In this document: in pieces, positions 1 to 6,329 of the stretch
How the letters are laid out: every line of letters begins with the position of its first letter
Numbering within the stretch: the stretch's first letter is position 1
Source of the DNA: an uncultured bacterium
GTDB taxonomy: Bacteria > Cyanobacteriota > Vampirovibrionia > Gastranaerophilales > Gastranaerophilaceae
Assembly (NCBI GenBank): GCA_900553895.1
Contig: USFB01000047.1
Location: forward strand, 1-13,622
Length of the DNA: 13,622 bases
Direction: 5' to 3'
The notes under the pieces: model-generated
Database searches by the model: none
The model's input: only the letters and a program-made list of their open reading frames with translations
What the model was told of the DNA's origin: nothing
Position numbers and translations under genes: made by a program

Positions 1-28
1 AATTTCCCAATCTTACTAATCTTTAGTG

Positions 29-55
29 CCTGATTCTAAAATCAGGTATTTTTTT
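29..55 (+). terminator. Rho-independent terminator of a gene left of the window
   Basis: A perfect 7-bp stem (CCTGATT 29-35 with AATCAGG 40-46) closes a 4-nt loop and is followed by a run of seven T at 49-55. The T tract lies on the plus-strand side, so it should end a plus-strand transcript entering from beyond the left edge. Confidence 0.75.
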
Positions 56-206
56 GTATTTGCACTATTAAGCGTAAAAAATACAATTAATAAAAGTTTA
101 TGACTTTCTTTTCAGAATATTAACTTTTGTAAAGCAGACGAAATATTAGTTATTATTGATTTATAGCCCTTTATAAAAATTTAATAAAAATTTTAAAACA
201 ACACGC
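56..206. other. AT-rich spacer, nothing recognised
   Basis: Between the first terminator and the promoter at 207 the sequence is very AT-rich. I see no open frame with a ribosome binding site, no tRNA-like fold and no strong hairpin. Confidence 0.5.
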
Positions 207-234
207 TTGACTTTAAATTCTTATGTGCAATAAT
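207..234 (+). promoter_or_regulatory. Sigma-70-type promoter for the candidate small RNA
   Basis: TTGACT at 207-212 matches the -35 consensus in 5 of 6 positions. AATAAT at 229-234 matches the -10 consensus in 5 of 6 with a 16-nt spacer; TAATAT at 231-236 with an 18-nt spacer is an alternative. The expected start is near 241. No credible plus-strand protein frame follows, so the promoter appears to serve a non-coding transcript. Confidence 0.5.
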
Positions 235-240
235 ATTAGT

Positions 241-396
241 ACACACTTTAAGTGTAGCCGAAACACTAAATAGCAAAAGAAAGAAAATATATAAACCCCA
301 AAAATCATATAAACTCCTAGATAATAAACACTAAAAAAGACCATTAGGATGCAGAAAACAAACCCACTCGAAACACACACCGGGTGGTTTTTTTTT
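241..396 (+). ncRNA. Candidate small RNA of about 155 nt, family unknown
   Basis: A promoter-like pair (207-234) and an intrinsic terminator (364-396) bracket a stretch with no convincing coding frame on the plus strand. The 5' part holds two mutually exclusive hairpins: ACACT 243-247 pairs with AGTGT 251-255, or the same AGTGT pairs with ACACT 263-267. A 10-nt direct repeat, AAACACTAAA, occurs at 261-270 and 327-336, so AGTGT has a third possible partner. TCCTA 316-320 can pair with TAGGA 346-350. I do not recognise 6S RNA, tmRNA, SRP RNA, RNase P RNA or a known riboswitch. It faces fliI tail to tail and could instead be a short antisense or readthrough product. Its existence is inferred only from promoter plus terminator. 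Confidence 0.4.
364..396. terminator. Bidirectional intrinsic terminator between the candidate sRNA and fliI
   Basis: CCACTCG (364-370) pairs with CGGGTGG (381-387), with one G-T wobble and a 10-nt loop, followed by nine T (388-396) on the plus strand. On the minus strand the same stem is followed by a weaker GTTTGTTTT tract, so it can also end the fliI transcript. A second small hairpin (GTGCAA 411-416 / TTGCAC 422-427) lies between it and the fliI stop codon. Confidence 0.65.
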
Positions 397-437
397 ATAG
401 AAATTTGATGGTGCAAAAAAATTGCACTCTACCCTTT

Positions 438-1784
438 TTAAACATCTACGCCGGACATCATATTTATCAACGTATCAATTGTATTTTGCATATTTACACT
501 ATCAGTAGTTCTTTGTTGTAAAAACGCGTTAATTTTCGGCATCATCTCAATTGCAATATCCAATTTTGGATTTGAGCCCGGTTGATACATACCTACGTCA
601 ATCAAATCCTTGTTTTCACGATACATTGCCATGATTTTACGCAACTTTCCTGCCGCTTCTTTGTGTTCCTTGGAAGCAATTGCGGACATAAGTCTTGAAA
701 TACTTCCCAGTACGTCAATTGCAGGATAATGATTTGCTTCGGCAACTTTTCTCGACAAGAAAATGTGACCATCCGTAATACCACGTACCGTATCTACAAT
801 AGGATCGTTAATATCATCACCTTCCATCAAAACGGTATAAAAAGCAGTAATAGAACCTTTCGGGCTGTTACCGGCTCTTTCCAAAACTTTTTGAAGCCAA
901 GAAAATATTGATGGCGGATAACCTTTCATCGTTGGAGGTTCACCAATGGACAAACCAACCTCACGCCCTGCCATCGCACAACGTGTAACTGTATCTGTCA
1001 TTAAGAAAACCTTTTTGCCTTGATCTCTAAAATATTCACAAACTGCGGTTGCAGTCAAAAGACACTTTTGTCTGATTAAAGGTGGTTGATCACCGGTTGA
1101 GCAAACAAGAACAGATTTTTTCATGCCTTCAGGTCCGAGCGCGTCTTCTACAAACTCCTTTACTTCTCTTCCACGTTCACCGATTAGTGCAACAACGTTT
1201 ACATCCGCATCAGAATTTCTTGCAATCATACCTAAAAGCGTACTTTTACCAACACCAGAACCCGCAAACAAGCCCATACGCTGTCCGCAACCAAAAGTTA
1301 AGCAAGAATCTATTGCTCTAACGCCCGTCGAAAACATCTCCGTAATAATTGGACGTTCAAAAGGTCCTGGAGGAGGACCATCAGATGGACGCCAGGTCGC
1401 ATTTGAAATATCTAATGGTTTACCGTCAATCGGTTCACCCATCGGATTAATCAACCTTCCTAGCAAAAAATCTCCCACGGGAATAATAATCGGACCGCCT
1501 GTTGTAGTAACAAGGCTACCCTGACCAATGCCTGCTCCGTCATAAAGCAAAAGTAATTGTGCAGCATCACCTTTAAACGCAACTACTTCAGCAGGTTTCT
1601 TTTCGCCGTTTGCAGCTTCAATATAGCACAAATCACCAATTTTCAGTCCTGGAAGTTTAACTTCGACAGTCAAACCAAGCAATTTTGAAACGCTACCTTT
1701 GTACTGATACAAATCTACGCTCTCAATTTTATTGTGAACTTTTTGCTTAAGTCCATCCAAATATTCTTGATTAACACCTTCCAT
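438..1784 (-). CDS. fliI: Flagellar-type protein export ATPase (FliI/SctN family)
   Basis: Rotary-type ATPase that unfolds and feeds substrates into the flagellar type III export gate at the inner membrane. The 448 residues match the family's usual length. The beta-barrel N-domain spans roughly 25-95. The catalytic core holds a Walker A loop GSGVGKST (175-182), the GERGREV catalytic glutamate region (202-208), a Walker B strand ending LMTDTVTR (261-268) and the family signature GEPPTMKGYPPS (281-292). After that signature it reads FSWLQKVLERAG, where relatives usually have a proline (LPxLLER). The C-terminal helical domain fills 365-448. No other flagellar gene is adjacent, so this is an orphan position. 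The start has no Shine-Dalgarno and lies just downstream of a promoter-like sequence. An injectisome (SctN) role cannot be excluded from sequence alone, but the Maf gene in the same window favours a flagellum. Confidence 0.93.
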   Translation of the reverse strand: MEGVNQEYLDGLKQKVHNKIESVDLYQYKGSVSKLLGLTVEVKLPGLKIGDLCYIEAANGEKKPAEVVAFKGDAAQLLLLYDGAGIGQGSLVTTTGGPIIIPVGDFLLGRLINPMGEPIDGKPLDISNATWRPSDGPPPGPFERPIITEMFSTGVRAIDSCLTFGCGQRMGLFAGSGVGKSTLLGMIARNSDADVNVVALIGERGREVKEFVEDALGPEGMKKSVLVCSTGDQPPLIRQKCLLTATAVCEYFRDQGKKVFLMTDTVTRCAMAGREVGLSIGEPPTMKGYPPSIFSWLQKVLERAGNSPKGSITAFYTVLMEGDDINDPIVDTVRGITDGHIFLSRKVAEANHYPAIDVLGSISRLMSAIASKEHKEAAGKLRKIMAMYRENKDLIDVGMYQPGSNPKLDIAIEMMPKINAFLQQRTTDSVNMQNTIDTLINMMSGVDV

Positions 1785-1792
1785 ACATGTTT

Positions 1793-1822
1793 ATTTTAAC
1801 ACAGAATTTAAATAAACGACAA
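1793..1822 (-). promoter_or_regulatory. Promoter of fliI, predicting a leaderless mRNA
   Basis: On the minus strand TTGTCG (1822-1817) and TAAAAT (1798-1793) are separated by 18 nt. The ATG begins only 8 nt beyond the -10 box, so the transcript should start within a few nucleotides of the start codon. No purine-rich ribosome binding site precedes the ATG. The promoter sits directly after the terminator of the upstream gene, which supports fliI being transcribed alone. Confidence 0.45.
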
Positions 1823-1823
1823 T

Positions 1824-1855
1824 AAAAAAAGCTTGCTACATACAGCAAGCTTTTT
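1824..1855. terminator. Strong bidirectional terminator after the FAD oxidoreductase gene
   Basis: AAAAAGCTTGCT (1826-1837) pairs perfectly with AGCAAGCTTTTT (1844-1855) around a 6-nt loop. The GC-containing core is followed by T tracts in both directions. Its likely use is on the minus strand, ending the gene at 1873-3249 before the fliI promoter. Confidence 0.85.
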
Positions 1856-1872
1856 CGTATTTTCATTATAAG

Positions 1873-3249
1873 CTAACCTCTTGCACAAATTGTTTGAGCA
1901 ACATATACACCAGAAGCTGAAGCTTGAATCAAGCCTCTTGTTACACCGGCTCCATCACCAATTGTAAACAAGTTTTTAACACCCTCTGTTTCAAGTTCGT
2001 TTGTCAATTTTACTCTTGCAGAATAGAATTTAACTTCAATACCATAAAGAAGCGTGTATCTTGAAGCAGTACCAGGTGCGATTTTATCAAGCGCAAACAA
2101 CATTTCAATAATACTCTTCATTTGTCTGTAAGGAATTACAAGACTCAAATCCCCCGGAGTTGCGCAGCTCAAGGTTGGCGTAATGATGCTTGATTTAATT
2201 CTATCAGGAGTTGAGCGTCTGCCTTCTAACAAGTCACCAAATCTTTGAACAAGAATACCACCAGCAAGCATGTTTGCAAGACTTGCAATATGTTGACCGT
2301 AGGCTATAGGTTGCTTGAATGGTTCTGTGAATTTTTTACTTACAAGTAAAGCGAAGTTTGTATTATTAGTTTTAATATTTGCATAACTGTGTCCGTTTAC
2401 AGTCGCAATTCCGTTATAATTTTCTTGTACAACTTCACCGTTCGGGTTCATACAGAAAGTACGAACTTCATCACCAAAAGTTGGTGAATAATAAACCAAT
2501 TTAGATTCATACAATTTATCTGTTAAAGGAGCAAACACAGGAGCAGGAAGTTCAACACGAACACCAACGTCCACCGCATTATTTACCATGCCGATTTTAT
2601 TTTTTGCAAATTCATGCGTTAGCCAATCGGCACCTTCTCTACCGGGAGCAATAATAGTATATTCTGCTTTAATTGTTTCACCATTATCAAGCACAATACC
2701 TTTAACTTGTTCACATTCAACGATAAGACTTTGTGCTGTTACGTTATTTAAAATAGTAATTCTTTCATCCAAATAATCTTGCATGTGTTTAAGAACATCC
2801 AAACTACGTTCGGTTCCTAAGTGTCTTACAGGGGAATGTACTAGTTTTAATTCTGCAAGTGCAGCTTGGCGTTCAATTTCTCTAAACACCTCCATATTTG
2901 TGCCGAAAACTTCATCAGTCGCACCATGTTCTAAGTACATATTGTCGGCATAATTAATAAGTTCTTCAACTTTTTCACGGCTCATATAGTCAACAAGGTG
3001 TCCGCCGACATCAGGAGTAAGTGTTAATTTACCGTCTGAAAAAGCACCTGCGCCGCCCCATCCGCAAAGCAAACCGCATCGTTTACAATTTACACATTTT
3101 GGAGAACCTTCTCTAATCGGACATTTTCTTTTTTCAATCTTTTGTCCTTTTTCGATTAAAACAACTTTCCATTCAGGACGTAACTTAACGATTTCTAACG
3201 CAGAAAAAATTCCTGCAGGTCCTGCACCGATAATTGCAACATTGTACAT
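1873..3249 (-). CDS. NAD(P)/FAD-dependent oxidoreductase, COG2509-like
   Basis: Soluble flavoprotein of a widespread but poorly characterised family; substrate unknown. A dinucleotide-binding GAGPAG (8-13) sits in the first beta-alpha-beta unit and an acidic end at E34 would bind the FAD ribose. A cysteine cluster follows: C43, C52, C55, C58, C62, then GWGGAGAFSDGKL (63-75), typical of this family. A second FAD motif, LFTIGDGAGVTRG (427-439), closes the protein. There is no signal peptide. The start is supported by AGGAGT (3263-3258) 8 nt before the ATG, and TATAAA at 3287-3282 is a plausible -10 box. The gene is bounded by its own terminator and appears monocistronic. Its length of 458 residues looks complete. 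The spacing of the cysteines would suit an Fe-S cluster or metal site, which is an inference. Confidence 0.85.
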   Translation of the reverse strand: MYNVAIIGAGPAGIFSALEIVKLRPEWKVVLIEKGQKIEKRKCPIREGSPKCVNCKRCGLLCGWGGAGAFSDGKLTLTPDVGGHLVDYMSREKVEELINYADNMYLEHGATDEVFGTNMEVFREIERQAALAELKLVHSPVRHLGTERSLDVLKHMQDYLDERITILNNVTAQSLIVECEQVKGIVLDNGETIKAEYTIIAPGREGADWLTHEFAKNKIGMVNNAVDVGVRVELPAPVFAPLTDKLYESKLVYYSPTFGDEVRTFCMNPNGEVVQENYNGIATVNGHSYANIKTNNTNFALLVSKKFTEPFKQPIAYGQHIASLANMLAGGILVQRFGDLLEGRRSTPDRIKSSIITPTLSCATPGDLSLVIPYRQMKSIIEMLFALDKIAPGTASRYTLLYGIEVKFYSARVKLTNELETEGVKNLFTIGDGAGVTRGLIQASASGVYVAQTICARG

Positions 3250-3359
3250 TAATCTAAACTCCTAAACTACCCTATTACTTATTTATAGTAAATCAAAAAT
3301 CAAACAAACACAAGTTCAACCTTGAGACAAAAAATGGTGCACAGTTTTTAATAAATTTC

Positions 3360-3403
3360 AAGGAGTAAAAAAAATATCAATAGCCATAATAACTGCTGTT
3401 CTC
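3360..3403 (+). pseudogene. Possible vestigial signal-peptide start
   Basis: AAGGAG (3360-3365) is a good ribosome binding site, and the frame beginning in the following A-run reads KKISIAIITAVL before TAG at 3404. That is lysine-rich then hydrophobic, like the start of an exported protein. No start codon is left and the frame stops at once, so it is at best the stump of a lost gene. It could equally be chance. Confidence 0.2.
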
Positions 3404-3424
3404 TAGTCAAAAGAAAGGATTTTT

Positions 3425-3489
3425 ATGAGCTGGTTATATTTTACATTGGCAATTTTTTTGAAACTTTGGGAACTACATCTTTAAAATCT
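3425..3489 (+). pseudogene. Remnant: N-terminus of an SMR (EmrE/QacC-type) drug exporter, frameshifted
   Basis: A good ribosome binding site (AAGAAAGGA, 3411-3419) precedes an ATG that reads MSWLYFTLAIF. At a run of seven T (3453-3459) the frame must move by one base. From 3460 it then continues ETLGTTSLKS, which matches the first transmembrane helix of small multidrug resistance proteins, including the conserved proton-coupling glutamate and the GTTxxK turn. Adding one T would restore FFETLGTTSLK. Only about 22 of the usual ~105 residues remain, after which the similarity stops abruptly at the GNAT fragment. Without the shift the product is a 19-residue peptide. Both the frameshift and the truncation indicate a dead gene. 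Confidence 0.72.
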
Positions 3490-3491
3490 GA

Positions 3492-3581
3492 AACTTCTCT
3501 TGTCGGATATCCGTTCTGCCATTGAGAAGCATTGCCGGTTTGAGTCATAAACTTTCTGACTTTTGCATAAATGTTTAGTAA
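3492..3581 (-). pseudogene. Remnant: internal piece of a GNAT N-acetyltransferase, inverted
   Basis: The minus strand carries an open frame of 63 codons (3632-3441). Only its middle resembles a known family: IYAKVRKFMTQTGN then SQWQNGYPTREV. This is the pattern found near the N-terminus of a GNAT subgroup (R-x-FM-x-x-TGN-x-x-QW-x-x-GYP-x-x-E). Upstream residues of the frame are merely antisense to the kinase fragment, and downstream residues are antisense to the SMR fragment, so the true remnant is about 30 codons. No acetyl-CoA-binding motif (Q/RxxGxG/A) remains. I see no suitable ribosome binding site, so the frame is probably not translated. Confidence 0.68.
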
Positions 3582-3721
3582 AAGATAAAGCGCGCAGTCG
3601 TGATTTAGGCGGAACTGGTTTAGGGCTTGCAATTGTTAAAAATATTTTAAAACTGCATGGCGGAGGAATTCAGGTTAAATCGGAAAATGGTTGCGAATTT
3701 ATAATTACATTCCCTGCTTAA
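3581..3721 (+). pseudogene. Remnant: C-terminal end of a sensor histidine kinase
   Basis: The plus strand reads KDKARSR, then RDLGGTGLGLAIVKNIL, then LHGGGIQVKSENG and a final FIITFPA before TAA (3719-3721). This is the G-box end of a HATPase_c domain, where GTGLGLAIVK is the ATP-lid G2 box. The HisKA domain, the phospho-accepting histidine and the N and G1 boxes are absent. The frame is closed by TGA at 3557-3559 and has no start codon with a ribosome binding site. About 46 codons survive, but their sequence looks little decayed, which suggests recent truncation. The stop overlaps the stop of the convergent c-di-GMP gene by 3 bp within TTAA. Confidence 0.85.
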
Positions 3722-5559
3722 ACGCCTAAAGATGGTGCAATTTGAATGAATGTTCTTACTAAATCGCCATCCCATTGGGTTCCGGCACCTTCTTCCAAAA
3801 TAGAAATAGCTTTTTCTATATTCATTCCACGTCTATAAGGTCTATCACTAATAAGTGCGTGATAAGTATCTGCGATTGCAACAATTTTTGCTGCAAGCGG
3901 AATATCACCGTTTTTAAGTCCTTCAGGATAGCCTTTGCCATCAATTCTTTCGTGGTGGTATTTTACAATTGGTATCAAATCTCTAAGGGACGGATTTGGC
4001 ATTAATACTTTTTCAGCACCAATTACAGGGTGTTGTTTCATAATACACCATTCATCATCAGACAATGGACCTTCTTTTTTTAGTACAGATTCAGGAATAC
4101 CGATTTTGCCGACATCATGAAGCAACGCACCCAATTTAATGCGTTCAACTTCTCCTTCAGGAAGATTAATTGCACGCGCCAAAGCTTCTGAAAATTTTGA
4201 AACAGAAGTTGAATGACCTTTTGTATATGGATCTTTTGCATCAATAGCACCGGCCAAAGAAGTTGCGATTTCTGAAATTCTGTTGCCTGACATTTCATGG
4301 TCAACATTAAATTTCGCCAATAATTCTTCTTCAAAGTTTACGCCAAGTTGAGAATGGCGTTTACCGATAACTTCCGCATAAGATTGAAGCGCAATATCAT
4401 CCCAGAAGTTAAAGTCCGCAGAGCTGATGATTGCTGACATACCGTCTTTATAGCCTTTTGCTTGCGAAATATACATAGCCTGTTCCGCTAAGATTAGCAA
4501 CTTTTCTTTATCATCGGCACAGTCAGGATAAGTAGAAACGCCTACAGAGACTTTAACGGGTCCGATATCGTCAATAAAACAGCAAGAAAGAGAATACGTT
4601 AAATATTCTGCAACATATTTTGCTTGCTCAACAGAAGTTTTAGGTAATATAATTGCAATTTCATCACCGCCGTAACGACCTGCAACATCACCTTCTCTAA
4701 TATTTTGACGTACTTTTTCTGCAACAACTTTAATAACTTCATCACCTTTTGCATGACCAAGTTCTCTGTTAATTTTTGTGATGTTACAAATATCCATCAT
4801 CACAATAGAGAGTTTTTGTTTATTTGTTTGCGCACGATTAATTTCATTTGACAAAATTTCTTGGAAACCGCGGTGGTTATAAAGAAGTGTCAAATTATCC
4901 GTGTTTGCGTACTCGTCACTCTTCTCAATTAAATCAAAATTGTGAGCAAAAAGTGCGGTATAATTTGCTATAAGTTTATACAAACCGATATTTTGTCTTG
5001 CGTAATTATCTTCTACAATCAAAACACCAAGACATTTGTTTACAGAAATAAGCGGAAGAATAACAACCGCGTGATTTTTAAAATAAGAAAGCTTCAAAAA
5101 ATCTACGTCGTCTTTAAATATTGTTTCACGTTTTTGGAATGCTTCAATAATCGGATTATTAATATCTTTCAAAAAAACTTTTGAAGAATAAAAATTACCC
5201 GTTTTATCTTTCAAATTAAGATTAATACAGTTTGATTTTTCTTTAAACAAACCGTATGCCATGAAATCAGAATCTATGTTTTGACAAATAATCGAATAAA
5301 TTTTTGAAAAAAGTTCTGAAACTGATGTAACGTTAGAAATCTTTACCAATTCATCAATAATAGTTTTTGGATTAAGAGTATAACCTTTTTCATTGTTAAA
5401 TGACTTATTTTGCGGTTTTGACAGAGAATTTGCACACGTATGAAATGTAAGCGAGTTGACTTTTGACACCAAATTCTCTTGCTGAATAGGTGAAGTCACA
5501 GGGGCATTATTCTTCGATATCTCTGAAATCTTACTTATTAAACTTTTTTCTTTTTTCAC
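3718..5559 (-). CDS. GAF-GGDEF-HD-GYP cyclic-di-GMP turnover protein
   Basis: Predicted cytoplasmic protein able both to make and to break c-di-GMP. After a low-complexity N-terminus (1-65), a GAF-like sensor domain spans about 70-212. The GGDEF domain (about 220-378) has the metal aspartate D256, signature GGDEI (297-301, Ile in place of the usual Phe) and an inhibitory-site RxxD (288-291) exactly five residues before it. The HD-GYP domain (about 425-613) keeps HD (481-482), H510, HHERIDGKGYP (535-545) and the DRPYR region (572-576), so its phosphodiesterase metal site looks complete. No membrane helices are seen. The start is GTG, with AAGG 7 nt upstream; no in-frame ATG lies before it. The C-terminus meets the histidine kinase remnant. 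A Fur-like site lies about 100 nt upstream. Which activity dominates cannot be told from sequence. Confidence 0.9.
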   Translation of the reverse strand: MKKEKSLISKISEISKNNAPVTSPIQQENLVSKVNSLTFHTCANSLSKPQNKSFNNEKGYTLNPKTIIDELVKISNVTSVSELFSKIYSIICQNIDSDFMAYGLFKEKSNCINLNLKDKTGNFYSSKVFLKDINNPIIEAFQKRETIFKDDVDFLKLSYFKNHAVVILPLISVNKCLGVLIVEDNYARQNIGLYKLIANYTALFAHNFDLIEKSDEYANTDNLTLLYNHRGFQEILSNEINRAQTNKQKLSIVMMDICNITKINRELGHAKGDEVIKVVAEKVRQNIREGDVAGRYGGDEIAIILPKTSVEQAKYVAEYLTYSLSCCFIDDIGPVKVSVGVSTYPDCADDKEKLLILAEQAMYISQAKGYKDGMSAIISSADFNFWDDIALQSYAEVIGKRHSQLGVNFEEELLAKFNVDHEMSGNRISEIATSLAGAIDAKDPYTKGHSTSVSKFSEALARAINLPEGEVERIKLGALLHDVGKIGIPESVLKKEGPLSDDEWCIMKQHPVIGAEKVLMPNPSLRDLIPIVKYHHERIDGKGYPEGLKNGDIPLAAKIVAIADTYHALISDRPYRRGMNIEKAISILEEGAGTQWDGDLVRTFIQIAPSLGV

Positions 5560-5652
5560 GCATCCACCTTCACATTGTAGAGATATAAAACCGATAAAGA
5601 TAAAAAATTGACTTAATGTTACAAAAAATTTACATTTTTAAATATTTGACAT

Positions 5653-5667
5653 AGAAAATCATTCTCA
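5653..5667. promoter_or_regulatory. Fur-box-like operator upstream of the c-di-GMP gene
   Basis: Read on the minus strand, TGAGAATGATTTTCT matches the 7-1-7 Fur consensus TGATAATNATTATCA at 11 of 14 defined positions. A perfect -10 hexamer TATAAT (5693-5688, minus strand) lies just upstream, though without a good -35. This would place the site about 15-28 nt after the predicted transcription start. A single site in AT-rich DNA can arise by chance. Confidence 0.4.
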
Positions 5668-5779
5668 ATCGACAAATCCCTTTAATAATTATATTAACAT
5701 TTTTTTGAAGTTTTACTAGTGTAAAATGTACTTTTATTTACAAATGTTTATACAATAATAAGCAAAACTTTAAGCAAAA

Positions 5780-5812
5780 TTATAGAGTCCGTCATATTGA
5801 CGGACTCTATAA
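5780..5812 (-). terminator. Terminator of the dfx-ftn unit
   Basis: A perfect 15-bp stem (5780-5794 with 5798-5812) closes a 3-nt loop 29 bp after the ferritin stop codon. A short T tract (AATTTTG) follows on the minus strand. The stem is almost fully symmetric, so it could also block transcription from the other side. Confidence 0.75.
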
Positions 5813-5840
5813 AGAAATTACTAAATTTTATACAAAATTA

Positions 5841-6329
5841 TTAGGTTCTTTCTCCAAGTTCTTTATCCATGAGGAATAAGGATGTTTTGTCGTCACCGAA
5901 AATTTCAAGACGTTTAATGATATCTTTAACAGTTTGTTCTTCTTGAATTTGTTCGGTTATGAACCAATCAATAAAAGCCAGTGTTGTTCTATCACATTCT
6001 TCTTCGGCTGTTTTTGCGATTTTCATAACAGATGCCGTAATGCATTTTTCGTGGTCATAAATATGATTAAAAATTGAGGTTATACCGTTAAACTCAAATT
6101 CAGGTGTTTTAATTTGTTTCAATGTAACAAAACTGTTTCTTTCTATCAAATAATCAAACAACTTTAAACCGTGTTCGACTTCTTCTTTTGCTTGATGTTT
6201 AGTCCAAGATGCAAACCCGAAAAGTCCAAGTTCTCTAAGATATGCTGACATTGAAAGATACAAATACCCTGAATAAAATTCTTTGTTAATTTGTTCATTA
6301 ATAATACTGTTAATTGCGTCACTAATCAT
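5841..6329 (-). CDS. ftnA: Non-haem bacterial ferritin
   Basis: Cytoplasmic iron-storage protein expected to form a 24-subunit shell and oxidise Fe(II) at a di-iron site. The product is 162 residues from MISDAINS, close to E. coli FtnA. Ferroxidase ligands align one for one with FtnA: E17, E50, H53, E94, Q127, with E126 and E130 also kept. Position 129, Glu in E. coli FtnA, is Gln here. The frame is open upstream to 6395, but the start at 6329 is preferred: GGGGAG lies 9 nt before it and the protein then begins where ferritins begin. This ATG lies inside the end of dfx with an 8-nt overlap, so the two are probably translationally coupled. Coupling to superoxide reductase fits joint handling of iron and peroxide. 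Confidence 0.93.
   Translation of the reverse strand: MISDAINSIINEQINKEFYSGYLYLSMSAYLRELGLFGFASWTKHQAKEEVEHGLKLFDYLIERNSFVTLKQIKTPEFEFNGITSIFNHIYDHEKCITASVMKIAKTAEEECDRTTLAFIDWFITEQIQEEQTVKDIIKRLEIFGDDKTSLFLMDKELGERT

Noticed and set aside
213..416. Minus-strand open frame of 67 codons, rich in hydrophobic residues, just after fliI
   Set aside because: It starts with TTG, has no ribosome binding site, runs through the terminator hairpin, and its hydrophobicity follows from reading an A-rich strand backwards.
1123..1524. Plus-strand open frame of 133 codons inside fliI
   Set aside because: Antisense shadow of a highly conserved gene; no ribosome binding site and no family resemblance.
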